A DNA stretch of 64,000 bases from Citrobacter arsenatis (GTDB taxonomy: Bacteria; Pseudomonadota; Gammaproteobacteria; Enterobacterales; Enterobacteriaceae), in assembly GCF_004353845.1 (NCBI RefSeq), contig NZ_CP037864.1, forward strand, positions 3,782,001 through 3,846,000. Reading direction: 5' to 3'. The position numbers and the translations under genes were made by a program. This document shows, in pieces, positions 43,387 to 52,211 of this stretch (position 1 is its first letter; the number at the start of each line of letters is the position of its first letter). The notes below the pieces were generated by a model. The model made no database searches and was not told where the DNA came from. It was given only the letters and a program-made list of their open reading frames with translations.

Positions 43387-46300
43387 TTACGGTCTGACAA
43401 TCAAAAGTCCCTCTGTCGCACCGGTCGCGCGCCACTGCGGAACATACATTGATTCCACCTGTGGGACAGGAACCTGGTAGGTCCCCGGCGTTACCGCCCG
43501 CGCCAGATACACCAGCGTAACCGGTTGTCCTTCGTTGACCGCCACTGCGGCAACAAAGCGATCGTCACGGAACTCAACGTGCTGGATATCCGCCTGCTGC
43601 ATCTGATTGAGCAGATTCGCCACTTCGCTGCCGCTATCCTGCAGGCTGGCGCTGCCGTTGGCAAGATTCTGGTTTTCCAGTTCCAGGCCGGCTGGCAGTA
43701 AGTCGACCACCAGCGCATCCGGCACGTTCTGGCTGGCTTTCACCTCCAGCCAGACCAGCACCAGCTCGCCGCTGCGCAGAGAATCCAGCGATTTGCTGCT
43801 ACCGTCAAGCCCGAGGACCTGACGCTCAATGTGCAGGACGTTACTGGCAGGCGTCGGTGAGGTGTGCGGGTAACCGCTCACATCCAGACGCAGCCACAGC
43901 GGCAGATTACCGGTATTGGTGACGCTCAGCGTTGACAACGCATCGGCATCCAGATTACGCGTCTGTGATTTCTCCCCAGCTAACGGCTGTTCAGAGAGTG
44001 ACGTTTGCGCCTGCCATGTACCAGGCAAGTCCTGTAGCGTACGCGCGGCAAGGAACAGCGCATTATTTTCCTGAGTAGAGAGCCAGCGCTGGCCAAAGGC
44101 CTGCTCTGACAAGGTGTTCAGCAGCGTATTCTGCACGTCCGGTTTGAGTTTGTTTTCCTCCAGCAATGCCAGCATCAGCGCGTTGTCGCGTAGCTGACTG
44201 CCGTAATCCGCCATCCACTGCTGCGTTTCGCGGCGTGGCGTATTCAGCGCCAGCGTCAACGCCTGTTCGCTGCGGCTGGCATCGCCCATGTTTTTCAGCG
44301 CTATCCCCAGTTGCAACAACGGTAAACCAGAAGCCGCCTGCGCTCGTCGCTCCCAGATCTCACGCAAAGCGCCGAGCGGAGCTTTCTGCTGACGAGCAAG
44401 TACCAGTGCGGCATAGGCCTGGACGGCAAACCGGCTTGCTGATGCGTCGTCGGTATAGCGAATCGACATCATGCCTGGATCCTGCAAATAGCGCAGCAGC
44501 CGCTCGTTACCCCGGTTAATCACCTCCGCCGGGACGCTGTAGCCCTGTTCATTCGCTCGCACGAGGAAATCCATCACATATGCGGTCAGCCAGTACTCTT
44601 CCGACCCGTTCTTATCCCATAGCGCAAAACCGCCGTTATCACGCTGCATTTGCAGTAAACGAGAGATCCCAATCTCTACTGCCGCACGGCGTTTTTCATC
44701 GCTGTCGCCCGCAATGCCTAACGCTTTCAGCTGCGCGGCGTTGGTGTATAAAGATGGGAACAACCCGCTCGCCGTTTGCTCGAGGCAACCGTAAGGATAA
44801 GCTTTCAGTTCACGGATGTAGCGCGCCAGATTCAGGGGCGGCTTACCGCTGAACAGCAGTTGCCCCTGCATCGTCGCCGGGGAGAAATTGGTCAGTTCTT
44901 CGCCCGGAACCTGCCAGGTTGCGCCCGGCTGAAGTGCGACGCCGTTATTAACGGTTTGCGCCGGGAACGCCGGGCGCACGCCAATCTTCCACTGTTTATG
45001 CTGAACAGGCAGCGTTTCACCCGGTAAAGTCAGACCGCTAATTTCTGCCTGAATTTCGCCATCGCCAAAACCCTCCCGTGCCCGCACCGGAATAAACATT
45101 GTCGTCCGTACGCCTGGCGCCAGATTCACCGGGGCGGGATCTTGCCCCATCAGTTCCAGCAAACCGTTGGCCGCGAGCTTAATATTCAGCGTTTGCGGTT
45201 TATCGGTCAGGTTGGTCACGTCCAGCGTCAGGCGTGAGGTATCCCCCCCCGCCAGAAAGCGCGGCATATTCAGTTCAGCAATCACCGGCGCGGCGACAAT
45301 CACTTTGCTTTCGCTGCTGCCGAAATCATCCGCCGTCCAGGCCTGCGCCATTACCCGCAGTTCGCCGTTGAAATCACCAATCGGCAACGTCACCGTACCT
45401 TCGCCCTGATCGTTAAGCGTGACCGGCAACGCCTGTTGCGCCACGATATTGACGTGATTGACCGGTGGCTTACCGCCGCGTTTTAACTCATCGCCATCAC
45501 CACCAAAGCGCAGCGCCGCCAGACGTCCTTGCCCTTCGATCACCTGGCCATAAATATCATAAATATCCGCGCCATAGCGTTTTTGTCCGAAAAACGCCTG
45601 CCACGGATCCGGCGTGGCGTAATCGGTAATGTTCAACACGCCGCTGTCAACGGCAGAGACCAGCACGTTAACCTGTTTTGGCACCTCACCATTTTTAACG
45701 CTGGCTTTGATTTTGACGGTCAACGGCTGATTTGGCCGTATTTTCGCCGGGCTTTCCAGCGCCAGTCCCAGGCGGCGGTTTTCATCGCCTAACGGTAAAT
45801 GCAGTAAGCCGACCGCCCGTTTTGGCGTAGCCGAACGAGACTTGTCGCCAGGACGAACCACCAGCGCGCTGAGATACAAATCGTGGCGATTCCAGGTTTT
45901 ATCAACCGGAATGGAAATATCAAGACCATTCGCCGGCACGTCTATCTCTTGCCACCACAGTGGGCCTTCGCTGGATTCCACCATCGCATAGCCTTTACCA
46001 GCAGCGGGAGCGGCAATGTGCAGCTTCATAGTATCGCCAGGACGATAGCTGGGTTTATCCAGTTTCAGGGTCACGCGATCGGGACGCACCGCCCCGCTAC
46101 CGTCGCTGTTATCCTGCCAGCTATAACCCGCCCAGAAGCGTACGCTGCTCACCGCATCATTCGGGGCTTTGACTTCCAGACGATAGGCGCCCCATTCAAC
46201 CGGGAAGCTGACTTTACCGGTTTCATCGGCCTTAAGATCAAGAGTCTGCTCACCTTCGACCAGATCTTTTTGATCGAACTGGGATTGCCAGCCCTCGCCT

Positions 46301-48321
46301 TCAGACCAGTTCCAGTAATAATCACGGCGTTCACGGATCAAACGCACCTGCAAACCAGACACCGCTTTTTTCTCGCCTTGCGCATCGGCATACACAATAT
46401 CGAAAGCGGCGTTACTGTCTTCATCGACAATGGGCTGATTCACTGTGGTATCAGTGCGGTAGTCATAAACGGCTTTCGCCGCAAACTGCGGACGAATGCC
46501 CGGCAGCGTATCCGCAGGCCAGATGGCTTGCTCAACCCGACGCGTCACCGGACGGCCACCCGACTCCAGCAGGCTGGCTTGCAAAACCACCTGTAGCGGA
46601 GAATGGGTCTCCCGCCATTGGCTGTTGGTTGTTACTTCGCCGCGACCATGTTCATCCAGAGTAAGCTGAACTTCATCGAGGCTGCGGGATAGGTTTTCTT
46701 CGGCAATATTACCAAACTGGAACCCAGGCAGCGTCTGCACCGCTTCGCGCAGCGGTCGCAGGAAAAGCTGCCCTTGCAGAGCATTGCCGTTAGCGGGCGC
46801 ACCGTACAGATAGTACCCCACCACCGAGAACGTCACTTCATCAGTTGGGGCCACCGGCATCTTATTGGCGGAGAGATTGAGCGCCATCCGCTCCGGCATA
46901 AAATCTTCGACGTGGAAATCCCACATCCGTGACTGGTTGTCGCCAGTATTGGCACGAATATGCCACATACCGGTTGGCGCGCTGCTGTCCAGCGGCCAGC
47001 TAAAGCGGTACAGACCGTTCTCCGGCTGGCTAACTACCGAGCGTAACACTTGTCCGTCGGGCTTGACGACTTCCAGCTTCACCGGCTGGTCGGGTAACGT
47101 TTTGCCGTCGCTGTCACGCAGTAATCCGTTAAGGATCACCGTTTCGCCGGGGCGATAGAGGTCACGGGGACCAAACATAAAGAACTGTTTGCTGTATCCC
47201 GGTGCGCCAGCAATATCAAACTCAGCCAGATCCAACGCCGGAAGCTTCAGATCCAGCAGCGTGGTTTGCCCGTCTTTGCGGGCCAGCAATAAGGCAGCGT
47301 CTTTATCGGTCTTAAGCGTGACATGACCCTGCGCATCGCTGGTAGCCTGCGCCAGAGTCTGCCCTTTTTCGTTGAGTAACGTGACCTCAATCCCCTGCTG
47401 CGCGGCGCCGTTTTCCAGACTCTGCGTAAAGACATCCAGTTGCTCGTGGTAACGGTGGGCAGACACACCAATATCGCTGAGCGTAAACAGCGTAGCGGCA
47501 TTGCTGTAGTTGTATTGTCCAGCCTGATTCATCACCGCAATGTAAACGCCGGCTTGCTGCAACGGCTTGATATCACTCAGCGGTAGCAGCAGCTTCTCCC
47601 GAGTGTTACGCGCCGGATTGAGGTCAAAACGTCCGGTATAAACCAGTTCCGCCATTTTCAGCAGATTATCGGACTCCCAGTTTGCCAACGAATTGCGGTA
47701 TTCCCACTGGCTGACAAACGCGCCGAGCGACTCAGGCTTCACGCGAAAGAAGTTAACATCCACGCTATTAACGTTAAGGGCCATAACCGGCAGCCCTTCA
47801 ATCACTTTTCCAGGCAGCAGCGAGCCGCGACTGGCGAAGCCTACGCTTGGCTGGACGTCGCGAGTGGTAATATTTTTTTCATAGTCGATAGCGAACGTCG
47901 CTTTATTGAGCGCCAGCAAATCACGCTCAATAGTAACCACCAGTTCGCGGTTAGGTTCGAGATGGCGTAAGCGTAGCTCTTTCAGATTTGGCGCCAGCTC
48001 CCAGGCACCATCCACTTTGCCGCTTTTTTTATCAACAACGTGCACGACGCGGGAAAAATCTTGTTCAGGATCGAGGGGAATGGAGAAGGTCAACACGAGC
48101 GTTGCCGCACCGTCGAGCTGGACCTCTGAGGCATCCAGCAGCGTGAGCGATTTGCCCTGACTTTGCTGCATCAGCTTTTGTAATTGAGCCTTATCTTTTG
48201 CTGGCGCAGTTTGCGGTGCAGGCGTGTCAGGCTTCGCAGCCGTCGGTGATTTTTCGTTGTTATTATCGCACCCGACCAGAGCCAGCATCAGCATGCAGGC
48301 CGCTACGCGTAAATGTTTCAT
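43387..48321 (-). CDS. yfhM: Bacterial alpha-2-macroglobulin lipoprotein
   Basis: 1644 residues (E. coli ECAM is about 1650). The lipoprotein signal is MKHLRVAACMLMLALVG-C with the lipobox Cys at 18. A string of MG domains (for instance FGPRDLYRPGETVILNGLLRD and LDKPSYRPGDTMKLHI) leads to the thioester motif YGCLEQTASGLFPS (CxEQ), which is intact. Helical (alpha/alpha-toroid) and C-terminal receptor-like domains follow. It is thought to trap foreign proteases in the periplasm when the envelope is damaged, while the adjacent PBP1C repairs peptidoglycan. It diverges from sseA. Confidence 0.96.
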   Translation of the reverse strand: MKHLRVAACMLMLALVGCDNNNEKSPTAAKPDTPAPQTAPAKDKAQLQKLMQQSQGKSLTLLDASEVQLDGAATLVLTFSIPLDPEQDFSRVVHVVDKKSGKVDGAWELAPNLKELRLRHLEPNRELVVTIERDLLALNKATFAIDYEKNITTRDVQPSVGFASRGSLLPGKVIEGLPVMALNVNSVDVNFFRVKPESLGAFVSQWEYRNSLANWESDNLLKMAELVYTGRFDLNPARNTREKLLLPLSDIKPLQQAGVYIAVMNQAGQYNYSNAATLFTLSDIGVSAHRYHEQLDVFTQSLENGAAQQGIEVTLLNEKGQTLAQATSDAQGHVTLKTDKDAALLLARKDGQTTLLDLKLPALDLAEFDIAGAPGYSKQFFMFGPRDLYRPGETVILNGLLRDSDGKTLPDQPVKLEVVKPDGQVLRSVVSQPENGLYRFSWPLDSSAPTGMWHIRANTGDNQSRMWDFHVEDFMPERMALNLSANKMPVAPTDEVTFSVVGYYLYGAPANGNALQGQLFLRPLREAVQTLPGFQFGNIAEENLSRSLDEVQLTLDEHGRGEVTTNSQWRETHSPLQVVLQASLLESGGRPVTRRVEQAIWPADTLPGIRPQFAAKAVYDYRTDTTVNQPIVDEDSNAAFDIVYADAQGEKKAVSGLQVRLIRERRDYYWNWSEGEGWQSQFDQKDLVEGEQTLDLKADETGKVSFPVEWGAYRLEVKAPNDAVSSVRFWAGYSWQDNSDGSGAVRPDRVTLKLDKPSYRPGDTMKLHIAAPAAGKGYAMVESSEGPLWWQEIDVPANGLDISIPVDKTWNRHDLYLSALVVRPGDKSRSATPKRAVGLLHLPLGDENRRLGLALESPAKIRPNQPLTVKIKASVKNGEVPKQVNVLVSAVDSGVLNITDYATPDPWQAFFGQKRYGADIYDIYGQVIEGQGRLAALRFGGDGDELKRGGKPPVNHVNIVAQQALPVTLNDQGEGTVTLPIGDFNGELRVMAQAWTADDFGSSESKVIVAAPVIAELNMPRFLAGGDTSRLTLDVTNLTDKPQTLNIKLAANGLLELMGQDPAPVNLAPGVRTTMFIPVRAREGFGDGEIQAEISGLTLPGETLPVQHKQWKIGVRPAFPAQTVNNGVALQPGATWQVPGEELTNFSPATMQGQLLFSGKPPLNLARYIRELKAYPYGCLEQTASGLFPSLYTNAAQLKALGIAGDSDEKRRAAVEIGISRLLQMQRDNGGFALWDKNGSEEYWLTAYVMDFLVRANEQGYSVPAEVINRGNERLLRYLQDPGMMSIRYTDDASASRFAVQAYAALVLARQQKAPLGALREIWERRAQAASGLPLLQLGIALKNMGDASRSEQALTLALNTPRRETQQWMADYGSQLRDNALMLALLEENKLKPDVQNTLLNTLSEQAFGQRWLSTQENNALFLAARTLQDLPGTWQAQTSLSEQPLAGEKSQTRNLDADALSTLSVTNTGNLPLWLRLDVSGYPHTSPTPASNVLHIERQVLGLDGSSKSLDSLRSGELVLVWLEVKASQNVPDALVVDLLPAGLELENQNLANGSASLQDSGSEVANLLNQMQQADIQHVEFRDDRFVAAVAVNEGQPVTLVYLARAVTPGTYQVPVPQVESMYVPQWRATGATEGLLIVRP

Positions 48322-48527
48322 TTTTCATCCCTGGCCGTAGTGGCCCGTTAGCTACGTAGAACAACTATTATGCGTCAGATTTCCGGCTGTGGAAGTCAGT
48401 AACTGCACAACGTAGTCCTAATTTTCATGATTAATGTGGATTCGCCTGACAAATCGGCCTCTTTTACTTGTCGCTTTGCACTAAACGTCCGACAATTTGC
48501 CAAAACCTGGTAAAAATGGAGATGCCT

Positions 48528-49373
48528 ATGACCACCGCCTTCTTTGTCGCAGCCGACTGGCTTGCCGAACACATTGATGACCCGGAAATACAAATCCTTG
48601 ATGCCCGGATGGCACCTCCAGGACAGGAAGATCGCGATGTTGGCGAGGAGTATCGTGCGGGCCATATTCCTGGCGCAGCCTTTTTTGATATTGAAGCACT
48701 TTCCGACCATACGTCACCGCTACCGCATATGATGCCGCGCCCGGAAGCCTTTGCCGTAGCCATGCGTGAGCTGGGCGTTAACCAGGATAAGCATCTGGTT
48801 GTCTACGATGACGGCAACCTGTTTTCTGCTCCACGCGCGTGGTGGATGCTGCGGACATTTGGCGTTGAGAATGTCTCTATCCTGGCGGGCGGTCTGGCAG
48901 GCTGGCAGCGCGACGAGCTAATGCTTCAGGAAGGAAATGAGAATTTACCTGAGGGTGAATTTAACGTGGCCTTTACGCCTGAAGCGGTTGTGCGCGTTAC
49001 CGATGTTCTACTGGCCAGTCATGAAAAAACGGCGCAAATCGTCGATGCCCGCCCGGCTGCGCGTTTTAATGCTGAAGTTGACGAGCCGCGTCCAGGCCTG
49101 AAACGTGGTCATGTGCCCGGTGCGCTTAACGTACCGTGGACAGAGCTGGTTCGTGACGGCGAACTGAAAACCACCGACGAACTGGATGCTATTTTCTTCA
49201 GCCACGGCGTAAGCTTTGACCGCCCCATCATCGCCAGCTGCGGCTCCGGCGTAACGGCTGCCGTTGTTGTACTGGCGCTTGCCACGCTGGGCGTTTCTAA
49301 CGTCGCATTGTATGACGGGGCGTGGAGCGAATGGGGAGCTCGTAACGATTTACCGGTAGAACCGGTATTATAA
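48528..49373 (+). CDS. sseA: 3-mercaptopyruvate sulfurtransferase
   Basis: 281 residues from ATG 48528 (MTTAFFVAADWLAEHIDD); GGAG at 48518-48521 fits this start, with the in-frame ATGs at 48516 and 48522 less well placed. It has two rhodanese domains: the first is non-catalytic (HLVVYDDGNLFSAPRAWWML), the second carries the active-site loop SCGSGVTAA with the persulfide Cys. It transfers sulfur from 3-mercaptopyruvate to thiols or cyanide. It diverges from yfhM across a 206-base gap. Confidence 0.96.
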   Translation: MTTAFFVAADWLAEHIDDPEIQILDARMAPPGQEDRDVGEEYRAGHIPGAAFFDIEALSDHTSPLPHMMPRPEAFAVAMRELGVNQDKHLVVYDDGNLFSAPRAWWMLRTFGVENVSILAGGLAGWQRDELMLQEGNENLPEGEFNVAFTPEAVVRVTDVLLASHEKTAQIVDARPAARFNAEVDEPRPGLKRGHVPGALNVPWTELVRDGELKTTDELDAIFFSHGVSFDRPIIASCGSGVTAAVVVLALATLGVSNVALYDGAWSEWGARNDLPVEPVL

Positions 49374-49383
49374 GGCAGGAAAT

Positions 49384-49413
49384 GCCGGATGGCGCTTTGC
49401 TTATCCGGCCTAC
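49384..49413. repeat. REP element after sseA
   Basis: GCCGGATGGCGCTTTGCTTA followed by TCCGGCCTAC forms one REP palindrome 10 bases past the sseA stop, in the convergent gap to sseB. A second partial copy (GGCCGGGTAAGACG, about 49432) follows. Confidence 0.85.
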
Positions 49414-49470
49414 AAAATAGTGCACATCCCTGGCCGGGTAAGACGTATGCGTCGCCCCCGGCCAGGTCTT

Positions 49471-50247
49471 TTAGATAATCCGGTTCTGTTTAAAGTCGCG
49501 CAGGAAACCACCCCAGCGGCGCTCATAGAACGGGGCGATGTGCTCAGTGATAAAGTGGCTGACGCCCTTCTCACCTTTCCTCACCTGACAGATATCAATG
49601 GGTTCATCGCCCGGCAATGTGTCGGTCGCGACGCTGCCCGCAGCGTGGATGATTTCTTCAATATCCCCTTCCGCTTCAATACCAATCAGCAGATTCGGCT
49701 GGGCGTCCGCGCTTTCTTTGATTGAGCAGAGAAACGCGCGCTTTACCGGCTTAATGGTTTTAAACAGCGTGGTCAGGGAATCAATCATCTGCGCCGGAGG
49801 CTCGGCGACTTCAGAGAGGATCAGCGATTCACCGCCTTCGAGAACTTCCTGGGTGCTCAGCGGATTCCCCTCTTCCCCTATCAGCAGGCTGATTTCACGC
49901 GGCATAAATTCTTTGCCGGTCGGCAGCTTCGCGTTGAGAAACAGCGTTTCGCCCAGTGTCATTTCAAACAACGTGCGCACCGGCATCACGACAAACGCTT
50001 GTTCATCTTCCACCGCCTGTTGCAAGGCTTCGAGGGAGGTGAAGAACGGGATCACGGTCGTGCCGTCTTCTTTCTCCCAGTGCTGCAGATCGAGAGCGCT
50101 GTCTTCAACCACCGCCTCGCCTTCTGCGGCTGTACCCGGCACCCAGACGGTGGACTCCAGTAAAGTACGGAAAAATGCCGGACGATGTGCAGGCTCTGTC
50201 GCCGCTTGTTCCAGCAATGTTTCTAGTTCATTTTTTGATTCGGACAT
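49471..50247 (-). CDS. sseB: SseB family protein, serine-sensitivity enhancer
   Basis: 258 residues from ATG 50247 (MSESKNELETLLEQAATEP), the E. coli length. The N-terminal SseB domain (about 18-130: FFRTLLESTVWVPG, VVMPVRTLFEM) is followed by an SseB C-terminal domain (PVKRAFLCSIKE, GDEPIDICQVRKGEKGVSHF). The name comes from enhanced serine sensitivity of E. coli overproducing it. The biochemical role is unsettled. It is not the SPI-2 translocon SseB of Salmonella. It converges on sseA and follows pepB across a REP element. Confidence 0.94.
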   Translation of the reverse strand: MSESKNELETLLEQAATEPAHRPAFFRTLLESTVWVPGTAAEGEAVVEDSALDLQHWEKEDGTTVIPFFTSLEALQQAVEDEQAFVVMPVRTLFEMTLGETLFLNAKLPTGKEFMPREISLLIGEEGNPLSTQEVLEGGESLILSEVAEPPAQMIDSLTTLFKTIKPVKRAFLCSIKESADAQPNLLIGIEAEGDIEEIIHAAGSVATDTLPGDEPIDICQVRKGEKGVSHFITEHIAPFYERRWGGFLRDFKQNRII

Positions 50248-50273
50248 AGAGATCACAAATTAGATGAATACAT

Positions 50274-50304
50274 GTAGGCCGGATAAGCGTAGCGCCATCC
50301 GGCA
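50274..50304. repeat. REP element between pepB and sseB
   Basis: GTAGGCCGGATAAGCG followed by TAGCGCCATCCGGCA is a single REP palindrome in the 70-base gap between the pepB stop and the sseB start. Confidence 0.85.
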
Positions 50305-50317
50305 ATACAGTCATGAA

Positions 50318-51601
50318 TTAGGCAGTCAGCAGATTCGCGATAGTGCGCACACCCAGACCGGTTGCACCCGCAGACCACTGCTCAACCGGCGCTTTGCGAT
50401 AGGTTGCAGAGCAGTCGATGTGCAGCCAGCCTTGCTGATAGTTTTCCACGAAATGGGACAGGAAACCCGCCGCGGTGCTTGCGCCCGCCGGGTAAGCCGC
50501 ACTGCCGGTGTTATTCAGTTCAGCAAAGTTAGACGGCAGCTGGCTACGGTGGAACTCGGCCAGCGGCAGACGCCAGAACGGTTCGTTTTCTTGCGCCGCA
50601 CTTGCCAGCAGGCGAGCAGCCAGCCGATCGTCAAAGCTAAACAGCGCGTGGTAATCGTTGCCCAGCGCAGTTTTTGCCGCACCGGTCAGCGTGGCGGCAT
50701 CAATAATCAGCTCTGGTTTCTGCGCGCTGGCGTCGATCAGGCCATCGGCCAGCACCAGGCGTCCTTCCGCATCGGTATTCATCACTTCAACTTTTTTACC
50801 GTTGCGATAGTGAATAATGTCGCCTAGCTTAAAAGCGTTGCCGCTGATCAGGTTATCCGCGCAGCACAGATACAGCTTCACACGCTTGTTCAGGCCACGG
50901 GTGATGGCAAACGCCAGCGCGCCAGTGACCGTTGCTGCACCGCCCATGTCGGACTTCATTGAGTCCATAAATGCGCTTTGCTTGATGCTGTAACCACCGG
51001 AGTCAAAGGTAATTCCCTTGCCAACCAGACAGGCATAAACCGGGGCTTCTTTATCGCCAGTTGGATTGTAATCCAGCGCCAGCAGCACCGGCGGACGTTC
51101 AGAGCCGCGGCCTACGGTATGCAATCCCATGTAGTTCTGCTCACGCAGATCTTCGCCTTTGGTGATCCGGTAAGAGACGTTATCACAAGCCACGCCGCAC
51201 AGCAGGTCGACCGCGCGTTGCGCCAGTTGTTCCGGCCCCAGTTCTTCTGCCGGGGCGTTAATGGTATCGCGCACCCAGTCAATAATCTTCAGACGGCTAT
51301 CCAGCTCTTTGCGCTGCGCTTCGTCCAGAGTGGCCCACTCAACTTTGCGAGTACCTTTTGGACCCTTGTAACCCTGCCAGAACGCCCAACTGCGTTCGGT
51401 ATCCCAGCCTTCACCATCCAGTTGGACATGTTTAATACCCAAGCCGTCAATTTTACGGGCGGCGCGCTGGATCAGGCCAAGGTCATCTTTTCCGTTCAGA
51501 TGCAGGGTAATGCCATCATTATTAATGCTGTATGTCGCCTTTTCACCCCAGCGGGCGTCGGCGGGTTGCGTGGAAAGCGTAATTTTCATGGCTTCTGTCA
51601 T
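50318..51601 (-). CDS. pepB: Aminopeptidase B (M17 family)
   Basis: 427 residues from ATG 51601 (MTEAMKITLSTQPADARWG), as in E. coli. The longer frame reads back into the iscX coding region and is rejected. It is a cytosolic leucyl-aminopeptidase-family enzyme with two metal ions. VGKGITFDSGGYSIK, MKSDMGGAATV and the M17 signature NTDAEGRLVLADGL carry the metal and catalytic residues. It removes N-terminal residues from peptides. It lies at the end of the isc gene run, 61 bases after iscX. Confidence 0.97.
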   Translation of the reverse strand: MTEAMKITLSTQPADARWGEKATYSINNDGITLHLNGKDDLGLIQRAARKIDGLGIKHVQLDGEGWDTERSWAFWQGYKGPKGTRKVEWATLDEAQRKELDSRLKIIDWVRDTINAPAEELGPEQLAQRAVDLLCGVACDNVSYRITKGEDLREQNYMGLHTVGRGSERPPVLLALDYNPTGDKEAPVYACLVGKGITFDSGGYSIKQSAFMDSMKSDMGGAATVTGALAFAITRGLNKRVKLYLCCADNLISGNAFKLGDIIHYRNGKKVEVMNTDAEGRLVLADGLIDASAQKPELIIDAATLTGAAKTALGNDYHALFSFDDRLAARLLASAAQENEPFWRLPLAEFHRSQLPSNFAELNNTGSAAYPAGASTAAGFLSHFVENYQQGWLHIDCSATYRKAPVEQWSAGATGLGVRTIANLLTA

Positions 51602-51633
51602 TTTATTTATCCTTATTTTCGCGCATACAGGAA

Positions 51634-51659
51634 AACGGGCCACCCGTGGGCAGCCCGTT
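51634..51659 (-). terminator. Hairpin between iscX and pepB
   Basis: AACGGGC (51634-51640) and GCCCGTT (51653-51659) with inner CCCAC/GTGGG pairing lie 3 bases past the iscX stop. On the minus strand the stem leads into TTTTCC. A weak terminator or attenuator at the end of the isc operon is likely, before pepB. Confidence 0.6.
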
Positions 51660-51662
51660 GAC

Positions 51663-51863
51663 TTATTCGGCTTCGTCCAGCCAGACCAGCAAAATGGCCT
51701 CAAGGATTTTTTCGTTCGATGCCTGAGGATCATCATCGAACTCTTCCAGGTCACAGATCCATTGATGCAGATCGGTGAAACGAACGGTCTTGGGATCGAG
51801 GTCGGGGAACGCGTCGTACAGCGCTTCGCCGATCTCGCGGCTATCGGTCCACTTCAGTCCCAT
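51663..51863 (-). CDS. iscX: IscX (YfhJ), Fe-S assembly protein
   Basis: 66 residues, the usual length, acidic, with the family pattern MGLKWTDSREIGEALYDAFPD and RFTDLHQWICDLEEFDDDP. It binds iron weakly and docks on IscS, where it modulates sulfur transfer to IscU. It starts 11 bases after fdx, at the end of the isc operon. Confidence 0.96.
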   Translation of the reverse strand: MGLKWTDSREIGEALYDAFPDLDPKTVRFTDLHQWICDLEEFDDDPQASNEKILEAILLVWLDEAE

Positions 51864-51874
51864 ACTACCCTCTG

Positions 51875-52210
51875 TTAATGCTCACGCGCATGATTGATTG
51901 TGTAACGTGGGATTTCGACCACTAAATCGTCCTCGGTGACCCGCGCCTGACAGCTTAAACGGCTCTCCGGCTCCAGTCCCCAGGCTTTATCCAGCATGTC
52001 GTCTTCTTCTTCTGTGCTTTCCGGCAAAGAATCAAAACCTTCACGCACGATGCAGTGGCAGGTAGTGCAGGCACAGGATTTTTCACAGGCGTGTTCAATC
52101 TCGATCCCGTTACGCAGGGCAACGTCGAGAATGGTTTCGCCGGTCTCAGCTTCCAGAACTGCGCCATCGGGACAGAGATCCTGATGAGGCAAAATAACAA
52201 TCTTTGGCAT
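51875..52210 (-). CDS. fdx: [2Fe-2S] ferredoxin
   Basis: 111 residues, the E. coli length. The adrenodoxin-type cluster loop is CEKSCACTTCHCI (three of the ligand cysteines), with the fourth in SRLSCQARV. It gives electrons to cluster assembly on IscU. It is one base downstream of hscA on the same strand (52211 is the only spacer), so the two are tightly coupled. Confidence 0.97.
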   Translation of the reverse strand: MPKIVILPHQDLCPDGAVLEAETGETILDVALRNGIEIEHACEKSCACTTCHCIVREGFDSLPESTEEEDDMLDKAWGLEPESRLSCQARVTEDDLVVEIPRYTINHAREH

Positions 52211-52211
52211 A